64,000 nt of DNA, from assembly GCA_027482245.1 (NCBI GenBank), contig JAIXWG010000058.1, positions 186,001 to 250,000 on the forward strand. The letters are read 5' to 3'. Shown here one piece after another: positions 24,173 through 32,436 of this stretch. Numbering within the stretch: position 1 is the first letter of the stretch; the number at the start of each line of letters is the position of its first letter. Under the pieces are notes generated by a model. It searched no databases, was not told where the DNA came from, and saw only the letters and a program-made list of their open reading frames with translations. The translations under genes and the position numbers were made by a program. This DNA is from Acetobacteraceae bacterium. Its GTDB lineage: Bacteria; Pseudomonadota; Alphaproteobacteria; Acetobacterales; Acetobacteraceae.

Positions 24173-25287
24173 TGGCGAAGCAGGCGGTGGCATCGACGGG
24201 GCTGGAGATGCGGGGGGACGGCGAAGGCCGCGCCGCCCTGCTGTCCGGCCGCGTCGATACGGAAGCCGCCGCGCGGCTCTGGGAACCCCTGATGGCGGAA
24301 GCCCGGAAGGGCCAGGGCCTGGTGCTCGACCTCTCGAAGGTGGAGGCGGTGGACACCACCGGCGCCACCCTGGTGCTGACGGCGGAAGCCGCCGCCGGCG
24401 CGCGGATCGAGGGCGCGAGCCCGCCCGTCGTGGCCGTGCTGGACCGGGTGCGCGCGGCACTCGCCGCGCCAAGGCCGAAGCCCTCGACCTACAGCTTCTC
24501 CCCCATCTCCGGCATCGGCCGGCGGGTGGTGAATGCCGGCCGCAATGCGCTGGATGCGCTGGGCTTCATCGGCGAATTGCTGGTGGTGCTGCTGGCCACC
24601 GTGATCCGCCCGCACCGGCTGCGCCTGCGGGAATTGCTGCGCCACCTGGATGAGGCGGGCACGCGCGCCTTCGGGCTGGCGGTGCTGCTGGGCTCGCTGC
24701 TCGGCGTCATCCTGGCCTTCCAATCCGCCATCCCGCTGCGCCGCTTCGGGGCGGAGATCTTCGTCCCCAACCTCGTCGGCATCTCGCTGCTGCGCGAACT
24801 CGGCCCGCTGATGGCGGGCGTGGTGCTGGCGGGGCGGACGGGGTCGGCCTACGCCGCCGAGCTCGGCACCATGACGGTGAATGAGGAAGTGGCCGCGCTG
24901 CGCATCATGGGCATCGACCCCATGGCGCTGCTGGTGCTGCCCCGCGTCCTGGCGGGGATGCTGGTGATGCCAGTGCTGTCCCTGCTGCTGACGCTCGCCG
25001 GCCTGATCGGCATGGCGCTGATCATGGGCATGCTCGGCTTCCCGCTGACGACGGTGACGCAGCAGCTGACGGCGACGATCACGCTCGGCGACATGCTGGG
25101 CGGGCTGTTCAAGGCGCTGTTCTTCGGCCTGGCCATCGCCGCCATCGGCTGCCGCGCCGGGCTTGGCGCGGGCCGCGGGCCGCGCGCGGTGGGCGATGCC
25201 GCGACCAGCGCCGTGGTGGGTGGCATCGTCGCCATCGTGCTGCTCGATGGCGGCTTCGCCGTGCTCTACGAAAGGCTGGGCCTGTGA
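24172..25287 (+). CDS. MlaE family lipid ABC permease with N-terminal STAS domain
   Basis: Inner-membrane permease of an Mla-type phospholipid transporter, 371 aa. Residues 1-100 are a STAS (MlaB-like) domain with VLDLSKVEAVDTTGATLVL. The rest is an MlaE permease: GLAVLLGSLLGVILAFQSA, the conserved FVPNLVGISLLRELGPLMAGVVLAGRTGSAYAAELGTM region, VNEEVAALRIMGIDP, and five or so TM segments. Fusing STAS to MlaE replaces a separate MlaB protein, as in many Alphaproteobacteria. The start was taken as the ATG at 24172 in TGATG, because upstream residues are out of family. It is coupled to the ATPase by a 4-bp overlap. Confidence 0.93.
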   Translation: MAKQAVASTGLEMRGDGEGRAALLSGRVDTEAAARLWEPLMAEARKGQGLVLDLSKVEAVDTTGATLVLTAEAAAGARIEGASPPVVAVLDRVRAALAAPRPKPSTYSFSPISGIGRRVVNAGRNALDALGFIGELLVVLLATVIRPHRLRLRELLRHLDEAGTRAFGLAVLLGSLLGVILAFQSAIPLRRFGAEIFVPNLVGISLLRELGPLMAGVVLAGRTGSAYAAELGTMTVNEEVAALRIMGIDPMALLVLPRVLAGMLVMPVLSLLLTLAGLIGMALIMGMLGFPLTTVTQQLTATITLGDMLGGLFKALFFGLAIAAIGCRAGLGAGRGPRAVGDAATSAVVGGIVAIVLLDGGFAVLYERLGL

Positions 25288-26099
25288 CCGGCGACGCCCC
25301 CGCCCTGCTGCGCCGGCCCGGTGAGGCCGCGAAGCCGGAGGCGCCGGTCTTCGGCCCGGCCGTGATCGTGGCGGAGCACCTGACCGCGCGTTTCGGCACC
25401 AACACGCTGTTCCGCGACGTGAGCTTCGAGGTGAAACGGGGCGAGGTCTTCGTCATCCTCGGCGGATCGGGCTGCGGCAAGTCCACGCTGCTGAAGCTGA
25501 TGATCGGCCTGGTGCCGCCGGCGGAGGGCACGGTCGCCATCCTCGGCACCGATGTCTGGTCCACGGAGGGCGATTCGCGCCTCGGCCTGCTGAAGCGCAT
25601 CGGCGTCATGTGGCAGCAGGGCGCGCTGTTCGGGTCGCAGACCCTGCTGGAGAACGTGATCATGCCGCTGGCCGAGCACACCACCCTGCCGCCGGAGGCG
25701 CGGGAGGAGGTGGCGCGCGCCAAGCTCGGCCTGGTCGGGCTGTCGGAGGCCGCGTCGCGCCTGCCGTCGGAGGTTTCGGGCGGCATGCTGAAGCGGGCCG
25801 GGATCGCGCGGGCGCTGGCGCTCGACCCCGCCATCCTGTTCCTGGACGAGCCCTCGGCGGGGCTCGATCCCATCACCTCGGCGGGGCTCGATGAGCTGAT
25901 CCGGGACCTGTCGCGCTCGCTCGGCACCACCTTCGTGGTCGTGACGCACGAACTGGCCTCGATCCTCGCCATCGGAGACCGCTGCATCATGCTGGACCGG
26001 GAGGCCAAGGGAATGATCGCGGAGGGTGACCCGCGCGACCTGCGGGACCACAGCACGCACCCGACGGTGCGCGCCTTCTTCCGGCGGGAAGCCGCCTGA
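25284..26099 (+). CDS. MlaF-like ABC transporter ATP-binding protein
   Basis: ATPase of the Mla-type lipid transporter, 271 aa. Walker A is GGSGCGKST at 60-68, the ABC signature region reads VSGGMLKRAGIARALAL, Walker B is ILFLDEPSAGLDP, and the switch His is in VVVTHELASI. Residues 1-28 are a non-conserved tail. It powers lipid movement by the neighbouring MlaE permease and MlaD substrate binder. The GTG start at 25284 overlaps the permease stop (GTGA) and its own stop overlaps the next ATG (TGATG), so the whole set is translated as one coupled unit. Confidence 0.93.
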   Translation: MTGDAPALLRRPGEAAKPEAPVFGPAVIVAEHLTARFGTNTLFRDVSFEVKRGEVFVILGGSGCGKSTLLKLMIGLVPPAEGTVAILGTDVWSTEGDSRLGLLKRIGVMWQQGALFGSQTLLENVIMPLAEHTTLPPEAREEVARAKLGLVGLSEAASRLPSEVSGGMLKRAGIARALALDPAILFLDEPSAGLDPITSAGLDELIRDLSRSLGTTFVVVTHELASILAIGDRCIMLDREAKGMIAEGDPRDLRDHSTHPTVRAFFRREAA

Positions 26100-27112
26100 T
26101 GGCCGCGCGGGGGCTCTATCTGCGCGTCGGCGTGCTGGCCATCGCCGGCATCGCGCTGGCGGTCGGCTTCGTCATCTTCCTGGCCGGCGGCCGCGGGTTG
26201 CAGGCCAGCGAGGTGTTCGAGACCTATATCGAGGAATCGGTGCAGGGCCTCGATGTCGGGGCGCCGGTGCGCTACCGCGGCGTGCCGGTGGGGCGCGTGA
26301 CGCAGATCGGCCTGGTGGCGGCGGAGTATCGCCGGCCGCAGGGCGTGGACTACGAAAGCGGCTTCCAGCTGGTCTTCGTGCGCTTCGGCATCGACCCCAG
26401 CCTGGTCGGCCAGACGCCGTCGCTGGCCGATGCCGTGCGGCTCGGCCTGCGGGCCCGCATCCGGGCGCAGGGCATCACCGGCGTGAACTATGTGGAGCTC
26501 GATTTCGCCAATCCGCAGCGCTACCCGGTGCCGGACCTGCCCTGGCAGCCCCGCAACCCGGTGCTGCCGGCCATCCCCTCCACCGTCGCGCAGGTGACGA
26601 GTGCGGCGGAGTTCATGGTGCAGCGCCTGCAGGGGCTGCCGATCGAGCAGATGGCGGCCGACCTCTCCGCGCTGCTGACGAACCTCAACCGCCAGACCGG
26701 CGATGGCGATGCGGCGACGGCGCTGCGCGAATTCGCGCGGTCCATGACGCTGGTGCGCGCGGCGCTGGAGGATAGCGACCTGGCCGGCGCGCTCGGCGAA
26801 CTGCGCGCCGCGGCGACGGATGCGCGCAACCTGCTGGCCGGGCCGGAACTGCGCGGCGCGGTGGCGAATGCCAGCGCGGCGGCGGCGGAGCTGCGGCGCA
26901 GCGCCCAGCGCCTGCCCGGCGCGGTGGAGGGAATGGAACGGACGATGCGAGCGGCGCGGGAGACCACCGTGGATGTGCAGGCTGAATTGCTGCCGATCCT
27001 GATCGACCTTCGGGCCACGACGGCCAGCCTGCGGACCATGGCGGACCAGCTGAGAGCCTCCCCGTCCCAGGCCCTGTTCGGCGCGCCGCCGACGCCGGAC
27101 CGCCGGCGATGA
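26099..27112 (+). CDS. MlaD family MCE-domain lipid-binding protein
   Basis: Membrane-anchored periplasmic substrate binder, 337 aa. A single N-terminal TM segment (residues 7-30, VGVLAIAGIALAVGFVIFL) is followed by an MCE domain, with VQGLDVGAPVRYRGVPVGRV at about 45-65 and GITGVNYVELDF further on. The C-terminal 150 residues are Ala/Arg-rich helices (AAELRRSAQRLPGAVEGMER) likely to form a coiled coil or tube, as in PqiB and larger MCE proteins. With the permease, ATPase and lipoprotein it makes a complete lipid transfer system between the membranes. Confidence 0.93.
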   Translation: MAARGLYLRVGVLAIAGIALAVGFVIFLAGGRGLQASEVFETYIEESVQGLDVGAPVRYRGVPVGRVTQIGLVAAEYRRPQGVDYESGFQLVFVRFGIDPSLVGQTPSLADAVRLGLRARIRAQGITGVNYVELDFANPQRYPVPDLPWQPRNPVLPAIPSTVAQVTSAAEFMVQRLQGLPIEQMAADLSALLTNLNRQTGDGDAATALREFARSMTLVRAALEDSDLAGALGELRAAATDARNLLAGPELRGAVANASAAAAELRRSAQRLPGAVEGMERTMRAARETTVDVQAELLPILIDLRATTASLRTMADQLRASPSQALFGAPPTPDRRR

Positions 27113-27705
27113 ATCGGCGCCTTCTTCTTGCCGCGCCCGTCCTGCTGGCGGGGTGCAGCATCCTGCCGGACCGGCCCAACGTGCCGGTGCGGCGCTACGC
27201 GCTGGCGCCGCGCCGGCCCACGACGATCAATGCCCCGCGCGGCGCGCCGGTGCTGCTGCAGCGGCGGATGCGGGCGGTGCCGGGGTTGCAGGACCTCGGC
27301 CTGCGGCGGGCCCGGCCCGACGGTGCCTATGAATTCCTGCCCTATGAGGAATGGATCGCGCCGCCCGCCGACCTGGCCGATGCCGCGCTGCGCGCCTGGC
27401 TGCAGGCCGGCGGCCGCTTCGCTGCGGTGGTGCAGGCGGGCACGCGGGCGGATGCGGATCTCGTGCTGGAATCCCAGCTGACGGTGCTGGAATCGGTGCC
27501 CCAGGCCGGCGAGGCCCGTGCCGCCATCGCCGCGGTGCTGATGCGGGAGGAACGCCTCTCCTCGCGCATCATCGGCACGCTGGAAGCCTCGGGCAGCGCA
27601 CCGCTGCCCGCCAACGCCACCCCGCCGCAGCAGGCGCAGGCGATGGAACTGGCGCTCGGCCGGGCCTTCGCGGATCTGGAGGCGCGCCTGCCCCTGCCGC
27701 GCTGA
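27109..27705 (+). CDS. ABC-type transport auxiliary lipoprotein (PqiC/DUF330-like)
   Basis: Outer-membrane-directed lipoprotein of 198 aa. The signal MNRRLLLAAPVLLAGCS ends in a lipobox with acylated Cys16. The mature part matches the auxiliary lipoprotein family by RRYALAPRRPT, VLLQRRMRAVPGLQ and the helical end MELALGRAFADLEARLPL. Members sit at the end of MCE operons and dock the MCE tube to the outer membrane. Its ATG overlaps the MlaD stop by 4 bp (ATGA). Residue 17 is Ser, so no Asp inner-membrane retention signal is present, consistent with outer-membrane sorting. Confidence 0.88.
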   Translation: MNRRLLLAAPVLLAGCSILPDRPNVPVRRYALAPRRPTTINAPRGAPVLLQRRMRAVPGLQDLGLRRARPDGAYEFLPYEEWIAPPADLADAALRAWLQAGGRFAAVVQAGTRADADLVLESQLTVLESVPQAGEARAAIAAVLMREERLSSRIIGTLEASGSAPLPANATPPQQAQAMELALGRAFADLEARLPLPR

Positions 27706-27716
27706 CGAAGGCCGGA

Positions 27717-27739
27717 ACAGGCCTATCCGACCGGCCTGT
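27717..27739 (+). terminator. Hairpin after the lipid transport operon
   Basis: ACAGGCC (27717-27723), 9-nt loop, GGCCTGT (27733-27739), beginning 12 bp after the lipoprotein stop. There is no T-run, so termination would be Rho-dependent or weak. Confidence 0.4.
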
Positions 27740-28028
27740 GAACGCTCGCGCAGCTGTGATCGCGGGGTCGCCTGTGACGGAGTGCAGGGTGTCGTGAGAC
27801 GAAATCGCGTCGAATGACGCCGCTCTCGTTTTTGCGACGTTCGCCCATCTCGCGTTAACGGTTTCCCCAGGAATCGCTGCGCAATCTCAGGTTCAGAAAC
27901 AGGGCCCCGTCCTGTCTCGTTCCTGACGCCGCCAAGACGGCCCCCCGCGCCCGGCCCTCACCGATCGCGACGGGATGTGTCGCGCCGGGAACTACACCAA
28001 AAAGTTGCGTTAACAGCCTTGATTGGCG

Positions 28029-28044
28029 TTAGCACAACTTTAAC
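28029..28044 (+). promoter_or_regulatory. CtrA-like half-site pair upstream of the DUF2939 gene
   Basis: TTAG-N7-TTAAC differs from the alphaproteobacterial CtrA consensus TTAA-N7-TTAAC at one base and ends 15 bp before the ATG at 28059. A second TTAAC lies 18 bp upstream (28010-28014). It is a candidate cell-cycle control site only; the position overlaps where a core promoter should be. Confidence 0.35.
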
Positions 28045-28058
28045 GTGCAGGTCAGGCG

Positions 28059-28733
28059 ATGAACACGCGGCAGCGGGCCATGATGTCGGACACCGAGTGG
28101 GACCAGGTCTGGAAGGACTACGATGCGCGGCACCCCGCGCCCGTCCCCGCCGCCTTGCCCGCGCGCCCGGCCTTCAACGCCCCGGCCGAGGCGCCGCCAT
28201 CCGCCCCGCGGTCGCGCAGCCGGCGTGGCCGTGCCCTGGTCTGGGCCCTGCTGCCGCTGACGGCCCTGGCCTGGATCGCGACCCCCTATGCCACCGCCTG
28301 GCACCTGGCCACGGCGCTGGAGGGGCGGGACCACGCGACGCTCGCGCAGCACCTGGATCCCGTCGCCCTGCAGGGCGCCGTCCGCGCCGCGCTGAACCCG
28401 ACGGTGGCGGAAGGCGAGCAGGCGAACGCCTTCCTCGCCGCCCTGGCCGATGACATCGCCGCCGGCTGGGCCTCCCCGGCCGCGCTGTCGGAAGTGGCGC
28501 GCGCGCGCGGCGTGCGCCCCGGCATGACGACGGAGGGCGTGCGCCGCGCCGTCCCCGTGGGGCTGACGAAGTTCGAACTGCCGCTGCAGGGCGCGGCCTC
28601 CCCCATGACGCTCCAGCTGGAGCTGAAGCAGGAAGGCCTGGCGCCGCGCTGGCAGGTCACCGGCGTGCGGCTGGACCAGGCGGCGCCGGCCGCCGGCCCG
28701 GGGCCGGCGCTCCGCCTGAGCTCGATGCGCTGA
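28059..28733 (+). CDS. DUF2939 domain-containing membrane protein
   Basis: 224-aa protein with a cytoplasmic Pro/Ala-rich N-terminus (about 50 residues), one TM segment (ALVWALLPLTALAWIATPYA), and a periplasmic DUF2939-like domain: AWHLATALEGRDHATLAQHL DPVALQ is the conserved start and LELKQEGLAPRWQVTGV the end. Family function is unknown; members occur widely in Proteobacteria. The gene is alone on its strand, with a 353-bp upstream gap that carries a CtrA-like site. The ATG at 28059 fits; an alternative ATG 21 bp later (MMSDTEW) has a less clear leader. Confidence 0.78.
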   Translation: MNTRQRAMMSDTEWDQVWKDYDARHPAPVPAALPARPAFNAPAEAPPSAPRSRSRRGRALVWALLPLTALAWIATPYATAWHLATALEGRDHATLAQHLDPVALQGAVRAALNPTVAEGEQANAFLAALADDIAAGWASPAALSEVARARGVRPGMTTEGVRRAVPVGLTKFELPLQGAASPMTLQLELKQEGLAPRWQVTGVRLDQAAPAAGPGPALRLSSMR

Positions 28734-28774
28734 TGCCGCCGCTCTGGCCCAGCTGGCTGGACCGGATGGGGGCC

Positions 28775-28987
28775 TCAGCCTTCCTCGCGGCGGGGCAGGC
28801 CGGGGTCCCGCGCCAGCGCGATCGCTTCCCGCAGCACGACCATGTCGCCGACATGGTTGGCGAGGATGAGGGCGAGGCGCGCATCGAAGCGCCGCGCGGC
28901 TTCCGCATCCAGCCCGCGATGCGCTTCCATGATCAGGGCGAGGAAGCCGTCGGGGTCCTGCAGCCGGGGTGAGGTATCGAGGCTCAT
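28775..28987 (-). CDS. DUF2783 domain-containing small protein
   Basis: 70-aa acidic helical protein with the DUF2783 pattern: LQDPDGFLALIMEAHRGLD, then AARRFDARLALILANHVGD and VLREAIALAR. DUF2783 proteins are almost always encoded beside FAD-dependent aromatic hydroxylases, as here. The ATG overlaps the stop of the upstream hydroxylase by 4 bp (ATGA), so it is co-translated. The role is unknown; it may be a small partner subunit of the hydroxylase. Confidence 0.85.
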   Translation of the reverse strand: MSLDTSPRLQDPDGFLALIMEAHRGLDAEAARRFDARLALILANHVGDMVVLREAIALARDPGLPRREEG

Positions 28988-30588
28988 GCTGATCGTCCCA
29001 TCGCACGGTCGATCGCGGCGCTGACCGCCGCGTCATCGGGCGCGGCGAAGCGGGCCGCGATGTGCTGGTCGGGACGCAGCAGCACGGCGCCGCCGGGTGG
29101 CGCGCCGTAGCGGGCGGCAGCCAGGCCGCTGTGGTCCCACAATGCGCCGGGCGTCTCCTCCGCCGTCACGAACAGGGTCCGCAGCCCTGGCAGGGTCGGC
29201 GACCAGACGGCATCGAAGACCATCAGGCAGAAATCCAGGCCGATGTGGCGCAGCAGCCAGTCCGGCTTCCCGTCCCGCATCACCGGGGCATCCGGTGCCG
29301 GTGCGCCGGGCAGGGCGCCGCCGGGCCAATGGCCGGAATCCGCGCTGTTCAGCGGGCTGTCCGTCAGGGTCGCGGGGCGGGACAGGCGGCCGGAATTGAC
29401 CAGCGGGCGGGCGAAGGCGTGGTGCTGCGCCAGGTCCAGCACCGCATCCCGCCAGGCGCGCGCGGCGTCCGATTTCGGCGTGATGAAGTCGGTGCTGCGC
29501 GTCGAGTTGAGGATGTTCTCGTCCGTCGCCGGGATGCGTTCGGCATCGTAGCTGTCGAGCAGCCGCTCCGGCGCCTCCCCGCGCAGCACGGCGGCCAGCT
29601 TCCAGGCTAGGTTGTCGGCATCCTGCACGCCGCCATTGCCGCCGCGGGCGCCGAAGGGGCTGACCTGGTGGGCGCTGTCGCCGGCGAAGATCACGCGGCC
29701 ATGGCGGAATTTCTCAAGTCGCCGGCAGCGGAAGGTGTAGACGCTGACCCATTCGAGGTCGAAGGGCACGTCGGGGCCCAGCATGGCGCGGACGCGGGGG
29801 ATGACGCGGTCGGGGTGCTTCTCGGCCTCCGGATCCGCATCCCAGCCCAGCTGGAAGTCGATCCGCCAGACATCGTCCGGCTGCTTGTGCAGCAGCACGG
29901 ATTGCGCGGGATGGAAGGGCGGGTCGAACCAGAACCAGCGTTCCGTCGGAAAGCTGACATCGCCCTTGATGACGACGTCGGCGATCAGGAAGCGGTCGCG
30001 GAAGACCTGGCCGGTGAAGGGCAGGCCCATCGCCTCCCGCAGCGGGGACCGCGCGCCGTCGCAGGCCAGCAGCCAATCGGCGGTCAGGGTATAGGCGCCG
30101 CCGGGCGCCTCCACTGCCAGTGCCACGCTGGCCTCGCCGGGCGTGAGGCCGGTGACGCGGTGCTTCCAGCGGAGATCGACGCCCGCCGCCGCGCAGGCCT
30201 CCACCAGCCATTCCTCGACGCAGTATTGCTGGAGGTTCACGAAGGCCGGGTATTCGTGGCCCTCCTCCGGCAGCAGGTCGAAGGCATAGGCCTCTCGCTC
30301 CTGATGGAAGACACGGCCGGTCTTCCAGGTGATGCCCTTGGCGCGAAGACGCTCGCCAAGGCCGAGCCGGCCATAGATCTCCAGCGTCCGCTTGGCGAAG
30401 CAGATGGCGCGGCTGCCGGTGGAGACGGTGTCGTCATCATCCAGCACCGTCACCGCGATGCCGTGCCGCGCGAGGTCTAGCGCCAGCGTCAGCCCGACCA
30501 GGCCGGCCCCCACCACGACAACGCCGCGCGATTCAGGGCCGGCGGGCGGCGGGGGCGCGGCGTAGCGGGGGTTGGTGTGGGTGGGCAT
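28984..30588 (-). CDS. FAD-dependent aromatic hydroxylase (PheA/TfdB/MhpA-like)
   Basis: Flavoprotein monooxygenase of the FAD_binding_3 family, 534 aa from the ATG at 30588. FAD-binding GxGxxG is VVVVGAGLVGLTLALDLARHG near residues 20-40; the mid-protein DWLLACDGARSPLRE is the conserved DG motif; and the second FAD block is GRVIFAGDSAHQVSPFGARG. It likely hydroxylates an aromatic acid with NAD(P)H and oxygen, with the MhpA type (3-hydroxyphenylpropionate 2-hydroxylase) as the nearest look. No ring-cleavage genes are adjacent, so the substrate is open. It is co-translated with the DUF2783 protein. An upstream in-frame extension to 30624 is less likely. Confidence 0.9.
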   Translation of the reverse strand: MPTHTNPRYAAPPPPAGPESRGVVVVGAGLVGLTLALDLARHGIAVTVLDDDDTVSTGSRAICFAKRTLEIYGRLGLGERLRAKGITWKTGRVFHQEREAYAFDLLPEEGHEYPAFVNLQQYCVEEWLVEACAAAGVDLRWKHRVTGLTPGEASVALAVEAPGGAYTLTADWLLACDGARSPLREAMGLPFTGQVFRDRFLIADVVIKGDVSFPTERWFWFDPPFHPAQSVLLHKQPDDVWRIDFQLGWDADPEAEKHPDRVIPRVRAMLGPDVPFDLEWVSVYTFRCRRLEKFRHGRVIFAGDSAHQVSPFGARGGNGGVQDADNLAWKLAAVLRGEAPERLLDSYDAERIPATDENILNSTRSTDFITPKSDAARAWRDAVLDLAQHHAFARPLVNSGRLSRPATLTDSPLNSADSGHWPGGALPGAPAPDAPVMRDGKPDWLLRHIGLDFCLMVFDAVWSPTLPGLRTLFVTAEETPGALWDHSGLAAARYGAPPGGAVLLRPDQHIAARFAAPDDAAVSAAIDRAMGRSA

Positions 30589-30640
30589 GGCATCGGCGTA
30601 TCGCGCCAGGCAGGCGGGGATCAAGCGGTGCGGCCGCCCG

Positions 30641-30961
30641 TCAGGCCTCCGACGCCCGCAGGATCGCCAGCCAATCCTGCCCTGCGCCGAGCAGGCGGAT
30701 GATCACCACCCCGCTGGCCTCCAGCCGGTAGACCACGAGGTGGCCACGATGGACATGGATGCGGACCGGCGGCGTGATGTCGCTGCGTTCCCGGGCCATC
30801 CCCGGCAGGGCGGCGATGACGGCGAAGGTCTGCGCCAGCGCATCGATCTCGCCGTCCGCCTGCGCGATCGACCAGGTCGCGGCGGAATACCGCCAAATCG
30901 CCTCAAGATCCGCGAGGGCGCGTGGCGTCAGCCGGTATCCACCGGCCTCAGCCGGGGCCAT
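30641..30961 (-). CDS. parE: ParE/RelE family toxin
   Basis: 106-aa type II toxin of the ParE/RelE fold. It starts YRLTPRALADLEAIWRYSAA (the family's beta-alpha entry), continues with helices, and ends with the beta-hairpin IHVHRGHLVVYRLEASGVVIIRLL in which HRGHLVVYR is typical for ParE. ParE members poison DNA gyrase; RelE members cut mRNA. The C-terminal LGAGQDWLAIL matches ParE better. The gene overlaps the antitoxin by 14 bp and follows it, the usual order. Expected to be repressed by the ParD-ParE complex binding near 31194-31260. Confidence 0.9.
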   Translation of the reverse strand: MAPAEAGGYRLTPRALADLEAIWRYSAATWSIAQADGEIDALAQTFAVIAALPGMARERSDITPPVRIHVHRGHLVVYRLEASGVVIIRLLGAGQDWLAILRASEA

Positions 30962-31193
30962 GCGCCTCCCGCATCCGGCGCTTGAAGCCCGCGGCGTCGA
31001 AGGGCTGCGGTGGGCCGCTCTCGACCCCCTCCGTGATCGCGGCCTGCAGGGCTGCCAGCGCTTCCCGCTTCTCCTGGTCGCGGCGGATCAGGTCGCGGAT
31101 GTAGTCGCTGGCATTGCCGTAGCGCCCGCTCTCGGCCTGGCGCTCCACCCACGCCTTCATCGGATCGGGCAGGGAGACGTTCATCGTGGCCAT
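30948..31193 (-). CDS. parD: ParD-like antitoxin
   Basis: 81-aa antitoxin with an N-terminal ribbon-helix-helix: MNVSLPDPMKAWVERQAESG forms the strand and first helix and YGNASDYIRDLIRRDQEK the second helix. The C-terminal disordered tail (AAGFKRRMREAHGPG) would wrap the toxin. This is the CC2985-type ParD family. The RHH domain should bind an operator just upstream; the 68-bp gap to the MBL gene is short, with the AT-rich stretch CAACGAATTTGGCAAGGATT as a likely promoter. Its gene overlaps the toxin start by 14 bp. Confidence 0.9.
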   Translation of the reverse strand: MATMNVSLPDPMKAWVERQAESGRYGNASDYIRDLIRRDQEKREALAALQAAITEGVESGPPQPFDAAGFKRRMREAHGPG

Positions 31194-31261
31194 GGCTCCG
31201 ACCCTAGGGGAGGCCGCCAGGCCCGGTCAACGAATTTGGCAAGGATTGCCAATGCTGGCCG

Positions 31262-32242
31262 TCAGCCATGCACCTCGGCCGACTTCATCGGCGTGCCGTG
31301 TTCCAGCGCCTTCCACATCTCCACGTCGCGTTCCGCCGTCCAGATGCGCGGGTGGTCGAGTCCCTTCGCCTCGTCATAGGCGCGGGTGACGTTGAAGGGC
31401 ATGCAGTGCTCGAAGATGACCCAGCACCCGTATTTCGGGCGCATGAAGCCCATGGTGTCGTCGTAGATCTCCTTCAGGCCCCAGCCCTTGGCGACGCCTT
31501 CCGTCACACGCGTGAAGAGGTCGGTGGTGAAGGACCGCGTGCCCTCGATCGCGTCGCGCACGTCGCCCTTCGTCATCAGCGCGCGGCCGCGGCCGGGTAC
31601 CATCTTCTCCGCCCCCAGCGCCGCCACGGCGTCGAGCGTGCGCGACCAGTCCGCGAAATGCGCGTCGCCGCAATAGGGCGTGGCGCCGAACTCGACGGTG
31701 TCCCCGGCGAAGAGCACCTTCTCCTTCGGCAGCCAGACCACCGTGTCGCCCGCGGTGTGGCTGCGGCCGACATGGATGACCTGCGCCTCCCGGTTCCCCA
31801 GCCAGATCGTCATGCGATCCTTGAAGCTGTGGGTCGGCCAGGTCAGGCCGGGGATGCTCTCCTTCCCCCGGAACAGGCGCGGGAAGCGGCCGATCTCGCT
31901 GTCCATGTCCTGCTGGCCGCGCTCCACGATCAGGTCGCGCGTCGTCTCGCTCGCGATGATCACGGGGTTGCCGTAGCCGGAGGCGCCGAGCACGCGGACC
32001 GCGTGGTAATGCGTCAGCACCACCTGGCCGACATGGCGCGGCGTGACGGTGGCGATGCGCGCCATCACGTCCTGCGCCATGGCGGGCGTCGCCTGCGCAT
32101 CCACCACCACGACACCGTCGGGTCCGACGATCACGCCCGAGTTGGGGTCCCCTTCCGCCGTATAGGCGAAAAGCCCCGGGCCCAGTTCATCGAAGGAGAC
32201 GGTCTTGTCGGCAAGGTCGTTCGCCGAGGCGAATCCGGACAT
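31262..32242 (-). CDS. MBL-fold protein with altered metal-binding motif
   Basis: 326-aa metallo-beta-lactamase-fold protein from the ATG at 32242. The N-terminal region (GLFAYTAEGDPNSGVIVG, then VVVVDAQATPAMAQ) and the later SHTAGDTVVWLPKEKVLFAGD are family-typical. The key HxHxDH motif reads THYHAVRVLGAS: the two His (78, 80) remain but the Asp and third His are Val82 and Arg83. Such a site could hold at most one metal or none. The same THYHAVRVLGA variant, from memory, is shared by a subfamily in other Proteobacteria, so it is not a random defect. The function is unknown. It is divergent from the Crp/Fnr gene with a 194-bp shared promoter region. Confidence 0.82.
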   Translation of the reverse strand: MSGFASANDLADKTVSFDELGPGLFAYTAEGDPNSGVIVGPDGVVVVDAQATPAMAQDVMARIATVTPRHVGQVVLTHYHAVRVLGASGYGNPVIIASETTRDLIVERGQQDMDSEIGRFPRLFRGKESIPGLTWPTHSFKDRMTIWLGNREAQVIHVGRSHTAGDTVVWLPKEKVLFAGDTVEFGATPYCGDAHFADWSRTLDAVAALGAEKMVPGRGRALMTKGDVRDAIEGTRSFTTDLFTRVTEGVAKGWGLKEIYDDTMGFMRPKYGCWVIFEHCMPFNVTRAYDEAKGLDHPRIWTAERDVEMWKALEHGTPMKSAEVHG

Positions 32243-32436
32243 CAGTGTTTCCTCCGCAGCAGGTGCAACCGTGGCATGGCGCCAGCGCGGGGCAAGCGCA
32301 AGCCTGAGCCCTGGCAACGACTTTCCCATTCCGGGAGCGTTCTGCATTAAGTAAATCGGCATTCCAATCACGTTCCCGCGGGGCTACCCTGCAAATGTTG
32401 GATGGCGCCGGCGGGGTGCCTGATCGACGGGGAACA

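Larger units (their letters stand above)
27706..28058. other. 353-bp gap after the lipid transport operon
   Basis: No gene is supported. The stretch starts with a 7-bp hairpin at 27717-27739, then carries AT-richer DNA (around 27825-27870 and 27995-28045) with three TTAAC motifs. The last block, just before the DUF2939 gene, is the most promoter-like DNA in the window and holds the CtrA-like site. Confidence 0.6.

Noticed and set aside
32341..32380. AT-rich string near the Crp/Fnr gene with GCATTAAGTAAATCGGCATT, checked as a third copy of the 9-mer element
   Set aside because: The 9-bp phase and the GCTAAA and GCTTAGCG units are missing; only chance resemblance.
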